Shown: positions 55,822 to 63,692 of the stretch, piece by piece
How the letters are laid out: every line of letters begins with the position of its first letter
Numbering within the stretch: the first letter of the stretch is position 1
Position numbers and translations under genes: made by a program
NCBI RefSeq assembly: GCF_030063415.1
Contig: NZ_JASITA010000020.1
Location: 1-64,000, forward strand
Direction: 5' to 3'
Origin: Streptomyces sp. H27-C3
GTDB taxonomy: Bacteria > Actinomycetota > Actinomycetes > Streptomycetales > Streptomycetaceae
Length of the DNA stretch: 64,000 nt
The notes under the pieces: generated by a model
Seen by the model: the letters and a program-made list of their open reading frames with translations, nothing else
Database searches by the model: none
Told to the model about the DNA's origin: nothing

Positions 55822-56465
55822 CCAGGAACCGACTTCTCGACGTACGCATAGCCGGGCGGCACGCCCTGCTCATCGAGCTTCCGGACGCCGAGCGCACCGG
55901 GGCCTTCCACGCCGAGCTGTTGCGGCGGCGCGCGGCGGGGACGCTCCCGCCGGTCGAGGAGATCGTGCCGGGCGCGCGGACCGTACTGCTGGACGGGGTG
56001 CCGGATCCGGAAAAGCTGGCCCGCCAACTCGCCGACTGGGACGTGCCGTCAGGGGTGGCCGACGACGGCGACATCGTGGAGATCGCCGTGCGCTACGACG
56101 GGCCGGACCTGGCTGCCGTGGCGGATTTGTGGGGGCTCGGCGCGCAGGAGGCCGCCGCCCGGCATTCCTCGTACACCTATCGCGTCGCGTTCTGCGGTTT
56201 CGCGCCCGGGTTCGGCTACCTCACGGGACTGCCCGCGGAATTGCACGTACCGCGCCGCGCCACGCCCCGCACCCGGGTTCCGGCCGGGGCGCTCGCACTC
56301 GCGGGGCCCTACACCGCGGTGTATCCGCGCTCCACACCCGGCGGCTGGCAGTTGATCGGCACCATGCCCGACCCGACACCGCTGTGGGACCTCACCCGGG
56401 ACGGAGCGGCGCTCCTCACGCCGGGAACCCGGGTCCGATTCGTCCCCGCGGACAGCACGCCATGA
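55818..56465 (+). CDS. pxpB: 5-oxoprolinase subunit PxpB (KipI-like)
   Basis: A 215-residue AHS1/KipI-type subunit. Family motifs are VRYDGPDLAAVADLWGLGAQ, then HSSYTYRVAFCGFAPGFGYL (the F-x-G-F-x-P-G-F-x-Y-L signature), and LHVPRRATPRTRVPAGALAL with SLAG-like LAGPYTAVYPRSTPGGWQLI. Works with PxpA and PxpC. Overlaps both neighbours by 4 bp, so the three subunits are translated in step. Confidence 0.94.
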   Translation: MTRNRLLDVRIAGRHALLIELPDAERTGAFHAELLRRRAAGTLPPVEEIVPGARTVLLDGVPDPEKLARQLADWDVPSGVADDGDIVEIAVRYDGPDLAAVADLWGLGAQEAAARHSSYTYRVAFCGFAPGFGYLTGLPAELHVPRRATPRTRVPAGALALAGPYTAVYPRSTPGGWQLIGTMPDPTPLWDLTRDGAALLTPGTRVRFVPADSTP

Positions 56466-57319
56466 CCATCAGCCTCACCGTCATACGCTGCGGCGCCCTC
56501 ACCACAGTGCAGGACGCGGGCCGGCGCGGCCATGCCCACCTGGGCGTTCCGCGCTCCGGCGCCCTGGACGCACCCGCGATGAGGCTCGCCAACCGGCTAC
56601 TCGGCAACGCCCCCGACGCCGCCGTCCTGGAGACCACCCTGACCGGCTGCGCCCTGCGGCCCGATAGCGGCGTCACTGTCGTGGTTGGCGGCGCGCCCTG
56701 CCCGGTGACGGTGGACGGTCGGCCGGTGCCGTGGGGCGCACCGGTACGGGTGCCCGCGGGCGCGGTCGTCGATGCGGGCGGAGTGAGTGCGGGCGTGCGC
56801 TCATATCTGGCCGTCGCGGGGGGCATCGCCGCCGAGCCGGTCCTCGGCAGTAGCTCGACGGACCTGCTCTCCGGACTCGGTCCGGCGCCACTGCGCGACG
56901 GGGATGTGCTCCTCGTGGGCGCACCCGTACAGCAGGCGGCGCTGCCCGCCACCGCCCCCTGGGCAGGGCCGCCGGACGAACTGACGCTGCCGATACGGCT
57001 CGGCCCCCGCGCCGACTGGTTCACCCCGGAGGCACTGCATACGCTCACCTCGGCGACGTACAGCGTGTCCCCGCACAGCAACCGCATCGGCCTGCGCACC
57101 GAAGGGCCGCCGCTGGAGCGGGTGTCGACGGGCGAACTGCCCAGTGAGGGCATGGTCCTCGGCGCGGTACAGGTGCCACCGGACGGGCGCCCGGTGGTGT
57201 TTCTGCACGACCACCCCACGACGGGGGGCTACCCGGTGATCGCGGTCGTCGCGGAAGCCGCCCTGGCGGCGGCAGCCCAGGCCGCGGTAGGGACTCCGGT
57301 GCGCTTCACGCTCGGCTGA
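56462..57319 (+). CDS. pxpC: 5-oxoprolinase subunit PxpC (KipA/AHS2)
   Basis: A 285-residue AHS2 (biotin-dependent-carboxyltransferase-like) subunit. It shows GALTTVQDAGRRGHAHLGVP, then RSGALDAPAMRLANRLLGNA, SYLAVAGGI, the conserved SPHSNRIGLRTEGPPLE and FLHDHPTTGGYPVIAVV. It completes the pxpABC operon. A GC-rich hairpin follows 24 bp after the stop. Confidence 0.94.
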   Translation: MTISLTVIRCGALTTVQDAGRRGHAHLGVPRSGALDAPAMRLANRLLGNAPDAAVLETTLTGCALRPDSGVTVVVGGAPCPVTVDGRPVPWGAPVRVPAGAVVDAGGVSAGVRSYLAVAGGIAAEPVLGSSSTDLLSGLGPAPLRDGDVLLVGAPVQQAALPATAPWAGPPDELTLPIRLGPRADWFTPEALHTLTSATYSVSPHSNRIGLRTEGPPLERVSTGELPSEGMVLGAVQVPPDGRPVVFLHDHPTTGGYPVIAVVAEAALAAAAQAAVGTPVRFTLG

Positions 57320-57342
57320 CACATCCGGGCGTCAGAGCCGTG

Positions 57343-57379
57343 CCCCTCCCCCATGTCGGCCATCTACGGGGGGGAGGGG
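57343..57379. terminator. terminator-like hairpin after pxpC
   Basis: CCCCTCCCCC pairs with GGGGGAGGGG across a 17-nt loop, 24 bp after the pxpC stop. Long G/C runs make it stable, though slippage could also explain the sequence. Confidence 0.55.
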
Positions 57380-57445
57380 GGAGGCCGGCAACGGGCCGTC
57401 CGCGCTGTGTTGTGCCCGCTGAGATCGCGGGACTGGAAGGCCGGA

Positions 57446-57601
57446 CTAGAAGAAGTGTTTGCGCCCACCGACCTGGCGACCCATCGCGCCGAGGATCCAC
57501 AGAACCGCGCCGACCACGACGAGTATGCCGCCGACCGTCGTCAGGAGGGAGATACCGACCAGCAGGCCGATGATGAGCAGAATGACACCAAGGACGATCA
57601 T
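57446..57601 (-). CDS. 51-residue DUF6131-like membrane protein
   Basis: The frame reads MIVLGVILLIIGLLVGISLL then TTVGGILVVVGAVLWILGAM and GRQVGGRKHFF. It has two hydrophobic helices with a basic, His-containing tail, the usual form of the DUF6131 small membrane proteins of Streptomyces. It is monocistronic and points toward pxpC. Function unknown. Confidence 0.8.
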   Translation of the reverse strand: MIVLGVILLIIGLLVGISLLTTVGGILVVVGAVLWILGAMGRQVGGRKHFF

Positions 57602-58098
57602 GAGTGTTCCCTATCTTCCGGTCTCTTCGGGGTGTGCGGTCCTCGCCTCGTCAGAGGTGAGGACCCTTGCCCTGCCCGGGCCGTAGCCCGGTGAGATCTG
57701 TCGCAACCGTCCGGTCGACGGCCGCAGGATCCTGTCGCTCGACCACCGTGTGCCCCGCTCTCGGCCACCAATGCATCGGCAGTCGAACGGCCGCGGACCG
57801 TGGACAAAATGCCTCTGCCACTCCAGGCCCACCGCGCGCATCCTGTGCCGCGCGCCCCGTCGGCCGTGCGAAGTGCCGGCCGTGCTCTCCGTCGGCCGCC
57901 GTGCTCTCGCTCTCGCCGTCGCGGAGTTCGGCAACGGCGTTTCGGCGGGGGGATGTCGGCGCACCGGCCGCCATGTCAGTGCCCGCACCTAGAGTCTTCG
58001 CAAGTGATCACGGTGGCGCTGTGGCCGGGGTGCGCTGTGCGCCGGGACCGCGGCCCGACCGCCGGGCATCTGGCGTGGACGATGGGAGACAGCACAGG
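57602..58098. other. non-coding stretch
   Basis: About 500 bases without a supported gene, RNA or strong hairpin. Frames on both strands have poor codon character. Confidence 0.5.
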
Positions 58099-58173
58099 GC
58101 ATGGTTCCCGGCGGGCGACTACGAGGTCGCCCTCGACGATGGAAAGGTCGTCTGCCGCAACGCGGCCGGATCT
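58099..58173 (+). pseudogene. possible DUF4132 scrap
   Basis: AWFPAGDYEVALDDGKVVCR then NAAG resembles a segment I recall from DUF4132/MolR-like proteins (Y-E-V-x-L-x-D-G-K-V-V-C-R-N-A-A-G). Only about 24 codons are left, and the frame then degenerates. Tentative. Confidence 0.35.
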
Positions 58174-58275
58174 CCGTGGCGGAACTTTCGGCCGCGCCTG
58201 GGCCCGGGTCCGCGAGGGCGACGCCCCCGCGTTCGAAGAGCTCACCACCCGGACCACTCCGAAGGGACTTCACCG

Positions 58276-58389
58276 ATGACCGACCAACTCGCCACACCTG
58301 ACAGGGAGTCAGCCGACAGGACCGGCGGGAACGGCAAGCCTGCCTCTGACTACAGGACTGTCTCTGACTACAGGACTGTCTCTGACTAG
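58276..58389 (+). CDS. 37-residue ORF ending in a tandem repeat
   Basis: A short frame from ATG (MTDQLATPDRESADRTGGNG, then KPASDYRTVSDYRTVSD). The C-terminal SDYRTV repeat comes from an 18-bp tandem DNA repeat. GAAGGGA precedes the ATG by about 9 nt. Unrecognised; it may be the head of a truncated gene or not expressed. Confidence 0.3.
   Translation: MTDQLATPDRESADRTGGNGKPASDYRTVSDYRTVSD
58344..58388. repeat. 18-bp tandem repeat, 2.5 copies
   Basis: CTCTGACTACAGGACTGT occurs twice in tandem, followed by a half copy CTCTGACTA, ending at the stop of the small ORF and 45 bp before the AI-2E-family gene. Confidence 0.9.
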
Positions 58390-58433
58390 CAGCGATACCG
58401 AAGCGCGACCGGCGTACCAACTAGGGTGACCCC

Positions 58434-59549
58434 ATGCCCGCCACGTTGAGTTCCACAAAAGCCACCGCCACGCTCCGAACATCGGCGCGTGTCTCCGTTG
58501 AGTTGCTGCTGGTCCTCGTCATGGCTGCGACGGCACTATGGGTTCTTGGCCAGATGTGGTCGATCGTCTGGCCACTCATAGTGGCCCTGTTCCTCACCAC
58601 CCTGACCTGGCCTCTGGCTCGCCTGCTGCGCGGGCGCGGGTGGCGTCCCGCCTTGGCCGCGTCGGTCGTCACCGTGCTGTTTCTCCTGCTCCTCAGCGGC
58701 ATCGTGGCGCTGATCGCGGTGCCGGTGGCGTCCCAGTCCGGTGAGCTGGCCGACGGCGTGGTCGAAGGCATCCAGAAGCTGCGCGAGTGGGCCGCCGGGC
58801 CGCCGCTGAACATCGGCGACGACCAGCTCTCAGGTGCCTTCGACGCCTCGATCGACCGTATCCAGAGCAGCGCAGGCAGCATGGTCACCGCCGTCGTCAC
58901 GGGAGTGAGCACGGTCCTGAACGGCGTGATCACCGCCGTCCTGGCGCTCTTCCTGATGTTCTTCTTCCTCAAGGACGGCCCGCGGTTCCTGCCGTGGCTC
59001 ACCCGCCAGCTCCCCGGTCGCCTCGCCACCGACGTTCCGGTCGTGACCGCGCGCTGCTGGGACACCCTGGGCGCGTTCGTGCGTTCCCAGGCGTTCGTCG
59101 GCCTGCTCGACGCCGTCTTCATCGGCCTCGGCTTGTGGATTCTGGGGGTCCCCCTGGTACTCCCGCTGGCGGTGCTGACGTTCGTGTCCGCGTTCGTGCC
59201 GATCGTGGGCGCCCTGTTCGCCGGCCTGGTCGCGGTCCTCATCGCGTTGGTGTCGAACGGCCTCACGGACGCGCTGATCGTGCTGGTGATCATCATCGTG
59301 GTGCAGCAACTTGAGGGCAACGTATTCCAGCCCATGATCCAGAGTCGCGGGCTCGGCCTCCACGCGGCGGTGATCCTGCTGGCGGTGACGTTGGGCGGCA
59401 GCCTGGCCGGCGTCGTGGGCAGCCTCCTCGCGGTACCGCTGGCCGCGCTGATCGCGGTGGTCTGGAACTATCTGCGCGAGCAGCTGAGCGACCCGCCGCA
59501 GGAGCCGGAGAGCGACCAGGCGCACCCGGGTACCGACGTCCCCGCGTAG
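58434..59549 (+). CDS. AI-2E family transporter-like membrane protein
   Basis: A 371-residue protein with about eight hydrophobic helices in the PerM/AI-2E pattern. Two helices start the protein (LLLVLVMAATALWVLGQMWS, IVWPLIVALFLTTLTWPLAR), then come a soluble loop and ITAVLALFLMFFFLKDGPRF, IGLGLWILGVPLVLPLAVLT and the signature VVQQLEGNVFQPMIQSRGLG then LHAAVILLAVTLGGSLAGVV. Such proteins export small molecules or ions; the autoinducer-2 name is historical. Single gene; it converges on the peptidase debris. Confidence 0.92.
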   Translation: MPATLSSTKATATLRTSARVSVELLLVLVMAATALWVLGQMWSIVWPLIVALFLTTLTWPLARLLRGRGWRPALAASVVTVLFLLLLSGIVALIAVPVASQSGELADGVVEGIQKLREWAAGPPLNIGDDQLSGAFDASIDRIQSSAGSMVTAVVTGVSTVLNGVITAVLALFLMFFFLKDGPRFLPWLTRQLPGRLATDVPVVTARCWDTLGAFVRSQAFVGLLDAVFIGLGLWILGVPLVLPLAVLTFVSAFVPIVGALFAGLVAVLIALVSNGLTDALIVLVIIIVVQQLEGNVFQPMIQSRGLGLHAAVILLAVTLGGSLAGVVGSLLAVPLAALIAVVWNYLREQLSDPPQEPESDQAHPGTDVPA

Positions 59550-59561
59550 TCGACACCTGTC

Positions 59562-60050
59562 CTACCGGGAGCGGAACTCTCGCAGGGCCCGGTTCAAGGC
59601 GGGGTCGCGGAGGTGCTTGACGTCGTCCTTCGCGTAGACCGGCTCGGCGTGTCGGGGCGGGATGCCCGCTCCGTCGTAGCTGGAACCTGCCGCGTTGAGG
59701 TACTTCTCGTTGGGCAGGGTGAAAGTCCAGCCGTTCGGCAGCGATCGGTCCATGGTGTCCGAGAACACCCCCTGAGTGTTCTCGCCGATCCGCAGCGGGG
59801 CGGGGTGGCGGCCCGTCAGTGACTGGGTGAAGGTCTCCCCGGCGCTGATCGTCAGCGGTCCGGTGAGCACCGCGACGGGTCCGGTGTAGCGAGGGACACC
59901 CGGCGCCGGCCCGACTCGGATCGGCTGCCCGGCGGTGCAGCTCGCGGGGTCGCCCGGGTTGTTGCGGGCGCGTTTGGTGTACGCGGTGTACGGGCGGCCG
60001 GTCAGCCGCTCGGCAATCTGGATGCCAAGGGCGTCCGAGCCCCCGCCGCC
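59562..60050 (-). pseudogene. S41 (tail-specific) peptidase, C-terminal part
   Basis: From about 60050 the minus-strand frame reads GGGGSDALGIQIAERLTGRP, VPRYTGPVAVLTGPLTISAG then ETFTQSLTGR, with RIGENTQGVFSDTMDRSLPN and WTFTLPNEKYLNAAG. These are the end of an S41 peptidase, with the nucleophile Ser in L-T-I-S-A-G-E. The N-terminal half is absent; instead the frame is joined to a piece of a HAD-like gene. A fused protein could be made but would not be a working enzyme. Confidence 0.7.
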
Positions 60051-60328
60051 GGGCTCAGGTCGCGGCGACGGCCACGGGATGAAAGGCAGGGGCGGCATTC
60101 CAAGAACCGGCGCGACGAAGGCGTTGGCTTCTTCTTCCCAGGTCGTCGCCCAGACCAGGTCGAAGGGGAGCGCGGCGAGCGCCGGTCCGTGGTCCGGATT
60201 GAGCCACACGCGCAGCGGCTTCACCGGTCTGTGAGGCAGCCCCCACTCCGTCAGCCGACGCCGCTCGGCGGCTTCGCGGCGTACGGATTCAGCGGCCCGT
60301 CCACATCCACGAGCAGCACCGGGCGCAC
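60051..60328 (-). pseudogene. HAD-like hydrolase gene, frameshifted and truncated
   Basis: GTG 60328 opens RPVLLVDVDGPLNPYAAKPP, with the D-x-D motif (DVDGPLNP), and stops at 60251. In another frame the same family continues: LRVWLNPDHGPALAALPFDL then VWATTWEEEANAFVAPVLGM and PFIPW. After that the sequence switches to an S41 peptidase. So a HAD-like actinobacterial gene was both frameshifted and joined to another gene by deletion. Confidence 0.65.
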
Positions 60329-60469
60329 CAGGTCCCCCCCTCCCCTTGATCTGTCCCCGCACGGTACGTCGCCAGGCACGTTGGCCGGATCGGCCCCAAC
60401 GGCTGCGGGAGGTGCACGCCGCCGGCCTGCCCGGGCAGGCTCTACGAGCGGGACCAGGAGGAAATGCGC

Positions 60470-60865
60470 CTAGAGGCGCGAGCGCCTGCGCTGCGGCTGG
60501 CTTCCCGCCAGGAGCGCTTCGGTGATGAGCCGTACCCCACGGGCCAGCCGGTTGAGCTGCTCCAGCTCGACGGCGTACAGCCTGATGGTGCCCTCAATGA
60601 TCGTCTCGGCGACCCCGAGCGTGGGCAGCTCCGCCCGGCAGGTCTGCAGCGCCACCCGCACGGCGCGGATCTCGTGCTGTATCTGCAGCTGCGCATGACG
60701 TGCCAGGAGGATGGGGTGCCGGGTGAGCGTCGAGTAGCCGGCATAGCGGGCCGGCAGGAGGTCTCGCAGCCAGCGGGCGGCTGTGCGCTCCCAGTCCGGG
60801 CTGCCTGGAGCCTTGACCTGGCACGGCCAGTCCGAGCTGATCGATGAGGTGGTGGTCGGGGACAT
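60470..60865 (-). CDS. conserved Streptomyces protein of unknown function
   Basis: A 131-residue helical protein: SPDWERTAARWLRDLLPARY then AGYSTLTRHPILLARHAQLQ, IQHEIRAVRVALQTCRAELP and a basic end. The P-D-W-E-R-T-A-x-x-W-L-x-D-L-x-P-A-x-Y and L-x-R-H-P-x-x-L-A-R pattern is one I recall from many unnamed Streptomyces proteins. GGAAG precedes the ATG at 60865. No function is known. Confidence 0.75.
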   Translation of the reverse strand: MSPTTTSSISSDWPCQVKAPGSPDWERTAARWLRDLLPARYAGYSTLTRHPILLARHAQLQIQHEIRAVRVALQTCRAELPTLGVAETIIEGTIRLYAVELEQLNRLARGVRLITEALLAGSQPQRRRSRL

Positions 60866-61209
60866 CGTCGTCGCTTCCGGAGGTGGTGCGGATGGGCTCT
60901 GACCGCGGGGTGTTGTGGCGGCCCCGGCCCAGGGGTAGACCGGGGCCGCCGGGGGTCGGGCGTCCGCAAGTGGACGGAGCACCCGACGGGAACGCCATGG
61001 GACGGCGCGAGGAGGACAGCGCGGCCCCATGGCGTTCAGTCACATGGCCCGCCGAAACGCGGGCGATCGCGGTGCCGGGCGTCACCGGGACGGCGCCCGG
61101 CGTGGCGGCCCCGCAACGCCATGGCGTCGGACGAGGCGGATGGAGAGGTGATGTGCATGGTGCGGACCGTCGACTTCTCTTCATTGAGGGGGACAGGTCT
61201 GGTCGGCGC

Positions 61210-61225
61210 CTACGGTGCACCGTAG
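61210..61225. promoter_or_regulatory. 16-bp palindrome
   Basis: CTACGGTGCACCGTAG is a perfect palindrome next to the A/T-rich patch. It looks like an operator, but no nearby gene start explains it. Confidence 0.45.
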
Positions 61226-61265
61226 AGCCACGAGTAGTAAACATATATACCGTCGAGTACGCAAG

Positions 61266-61285
61266 GGCATGAAAACATTCATGCC
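61266..61285. promoter_or_regulatory. candidate RpiR/MurR-type operator
   Basis: GGCATGAA-AACA-TTCATGCC is a perfect 8-4-8 inverted repeat. TGAA-N4-TTCA fits sites reported for RpiR/MurR regulators, and an RpiR-type gene ends 151 bp away. As a hairpin it could instead be a terminator for that gene. Confidence 0.4.
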
Positions 61286-61435
61286 TTTTCCGTGCGAATG
61301 GCCACTCTCCGTGAGCGATCCCCACCCGCCGCCGCCCTTGCGGTGGCGCGCCGCGCAGGACCCGGCATCCCTCCCCGCGAGGGCCGAAGGCGCAACGGTC
61401 GGAGGACAGCCTCGGAGGTCGGTCCTTCTCGGCGG

Positions 61436-62359
61436 TCAGTCCTCAAGGAAGAAGTCGTGCTGCTCCGCGACCTGTTCGTACCCCTCTAGACGCACCTGCG
61501 TCCGTTCGGGCTCGGCGTCCGCCATCGCCTGGAGCACGGCGGCCGCCATGACACCCGGCGCCGAGTACGAGTCGAAGACGAGCCGGGATCCGGTGGCTGC
61601 GCTGAGCGTGGCGTCGGCCTCGTCGACGAGTGTTCCGAGCGTCAGGTCCGTGATCAGCGCGACGCGCAACCCTGTACTGCGGGCGGCCCGCATCGCCGCC
61701 AGGGTCTCGTTGGCATGCCTGGGCATCGCGAACGCCAGGACCCACGTCCCGCCCACTGCCCGCGACTGGAGCAGCGCGTCGTAGGCGACACTCCCCCCGC
61801 GCGTCACCAGCCGTACGTCGGGATGGATCCGCCGTGCGGCATACGCGAAGTACTCCGCCAGTGAGGCGGAGATCCGCAGTCCCAGGATCGTCAGAGGCAC
61901 CGACCGGGCCAGCTCGCGGCCGATGTCGAGCACATGGTGGGGGTCGGCGAGAACACGGCGCAGATTCTCCAGATTCTCGATCTCCGCGTCGACGGCCGCC
62001 TGCAGCTCATTGCGCCGGATCTCTTCCCGCGTGTCCGGGGAACCGGCGACCGCGCTGAGCGCGATGGGCTGCAGAGCCTCCCGCAACGCGGGGAACCCGC
62101 TGAAGCCCAGCGAGGACGCGAAGCGGGTCACCGAGGGCTGGCTGACTCCCACGCGCTCGGCAAGGTCGGTGATCGACAGGAAGGCCGCTTCAGTGAGGTG
62201 ATCGACCAGGTACTGGGCGATACGCCGCTGCGCAGGGGAAAGCCGGTGGCCGCCGAACAGGGCGAGAACTCTGTCCGTGGGAGCCGCCTCGGTGTCGGGA
62301 GACGGCTGTCCCGGCGTGATCACAGACGCCTGTGCGCGTGCCTGCTGCCCTGATGGCAC
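61436..62359 (-). CDS. MurR/RpiR-family transcriptional regulator
   Basis: A 307-residue regulator. The N-terminal HTH_6 domain is LSPAQRRIAQYLVDHLTEAA then FLSITDLAERVGVSQPSVTR and FASSLGFSGFPALREAL. The C-terminal SIS sugar-phosphate domain is LTILGLRISASLAEYFAYAA with AMPRHANETLAAMRAARSTG. GTG 62359 is preferred because GAAGGAGG lies 7-8 nt before it. Regulators of this class sense phosphosugars or, in actinomycetes, other small acids. No target gene adjoins it. Confidence 0.9.
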   Translation of the reverse strand: MPSGQQARAQASVITPGQPSPDTEAAPTDRVLALFGGHRLSPAQRRIAQYLVDHLTEAAFLSITDLAERVGVSQPSVTRFASSLGFSGFPALREALQPIALSAVAGSPDTREEIRRNELQAAVDAEIENLENLRRVLADPHHVLDIGRELARSVPLTILGLRISASLAEYFAYAARRIHPDVRLVTRGGSVAYDALLQSRAVGGTWVLAFAMPRHANETLAAMRAARSTGLRVALITDLTLGTLVDEADATLSAATGSRLVFDSYSAPGVMAAAVLQAMADAEPERTQVRLEGYEQVAEQHDFFLED

Positions 62360-62958
62360 CGGCGTGCCTCCTTCTCGTCCCAATCGTGTTCAACATAGCT
62401 CACCCACCGTGGGCGCAGGCGGCTGTGCCGGGCGGAACACGGGTGAACCGGAACAGACGGGCCCGGTTGGAGCGGTCGGTTCGGGCGTACCCGCCTTGCA
62501 GCCGGCACCCGTGACCGTCGTGCAACCGCGGGAGTCACCGCGTCTTGAGCGTGCAGTGAGGGGGGCGGGCGCGCAGAGCCCGGATGTGCCCGGCGACGGG
62601 GCTCGCCCTGATGGCAGTAGTCATCGGGGCAGGTTCGTTCGCGCCGACGGCGCCCTCGGCCTGGCCTCCTGCGGTCCCGGTTTCGCGACAGCGGCACTAC
62701 GCACCATTCGGTGCGCCTGAACCGACGGCGCTGGACGAACACAACGAGCCGGCCCGGAGCTGATGGGCTCTCATGTCATTTTCAGGACACGGTAGTTACT
62801 GATTTCCACCGGTCGCATTCTTCGCCTTTGGGGCGGAGTAGGGTCCTCTCTGATCCACTGCCGGATGCTCTCGGACATCGAGAGAGAACACCTGAGCAGG
62901 GCCATGGAACGGGTGTGAATTGAACAGTCAATTCCGTCGCTCGCAGAGTCGTACGACG
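62360..62958. other. non-coding stretch upstream of the repeat-protein gene
   Basis: Divergent intergenic DNA of about 600 bases. No coding frame can be supported. It should contain the promoters of both flanking genes. Confidence 0.5.
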
Positions 62959-63516
62959 ATGTCGGTCCTCCGAAGCAGGTTCGCCGCGATGCTCGGAGCG
63001 GTCGCGATGTTCGCGGCCGTCTTCACCGGTACGGCCACCGGCACGGCGGGCGCCGCCGAGGCCGCCCCCGCGGCAGGCGGGTGGACCTGTCCCGGGACAC
63101 CCGTTCCGTCCGGGTACGTCATCACCGCCTTCAATCGCAGCGGCTGCAACGGCTCGGGGTCCTGGTTGCAGGAACCCGCCCGTGACGGCATCTGGACCTG
63201 CGCGGGCTCGCCGATCGTGCCCGGGTACGTCACCACCAGCTACATCAGCAACGGTTGCAGCGGTGTCGGGTCCTGGCTCCACAATCTCGCTCGTGACGGC
63301 ATATGGACCTGCGCGGGCTCACCGGTCGTGAGCGGGTACGTCACGACCAACTACATCAGAAACGGTTGCGGCGGCATCGGGTCCTGGTACCACCAGCTCG
63401 TCCGTAATGGCATCTGGACCTGCCCCTACTCCCCCATTCCGGCGGGCTATCGCAGCACCACCTACAACGCGACCGGATGTGGTGGCCTGGGCGCCTGGTA
63501 CACCGTGCGGGCCTGA
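62959..63516 (+). CDS. secreted protein with four Cys-paired repeats
   Basis: 185 residues: a signal peptide (MSVLRSRFAAMLGAVAMFAA, cleaved near AGA|AEAAPAAG), then four tandem repeats of about 36-37 residues from residue 40 to the end. Each repeat has the pattern G-x-W-T-C-x-x-x-P-[IV]-x-x-G-Y-x-x-T-x-[YF]-x-x-x-G-C-x-G-x-G-[SA]-W, so each carries one Cys pair, probably a disulfide. The middle two repeats are nearly identical, also in DNA, which points to recent duplication. The ATG at 62959 is chosen since a TTG at 62920 adds a charged leader. No enzyme motif is seen; a wall- or ligand-binding role is possible. Confidence 0.85.
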   Translation: MSVLRSRFAAMLGAVAMFAAVFTGTATGTAGAAEAAPAAGGWTCPGTPVPSGYVITAFNRSGCNGSGSWLQEPARDGIWTCAGSPIVPGYVTTSYISNGCSGVGSWLHNLARDGIWTCAGSPVVSGYVTTNYIRNGCGGIGSWYHQLVRNGIWTCPYSPIPAGYRSTTYNATGCGGLGAWYTVRA

Positions 63517-63548
63517 CCTCGGTCGCAGGCTCACCGCACCCGTGAGCA

Positions 63549-63581
63549 CCGAAGGCGCCACGTGCCGTGTGGTGCCTTCGG
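63549..63581. terminator. terminator after the repeat-protein gene
   Basis: CCGAAGGCGCCAC pairs with GTGGTGCCTTCGG (one G-T pair) across a 7-nt loop, 32 bp after the stop. Confidence 0.8.
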
Positions 63582-63634
63582 TCCGTCATGCGGGAGATCA
63601 ACCATCTCGCCGTGGGGTGTGTGGCGTGGCCGAC

Positions 63635-63664
63635 GGCAGGAGCCGAAAATGACTGGCTCCTGCC
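63635..63664. terminator. second terminator-like hairpin
   Basis: GGCAGGAGCC, 10-nt loop, GGCTCCTGCC: a perfect 10-bp stem before the ankyrin gene. Confidence 0.65.
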
Positions 63665-63692
63665 ACATACCCGGTCGCTACTGTCGGCCCCC

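Larger units (their letters stand above)
60866..61435. other. non-coding stretch with two palindromes
   Basis: No gene is supported. An A/T-rich patch (AAACATATATACC, near 61240) stands out from the GC-rich surroundings, between two palindromes listed separately. Confidence 0.5.
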
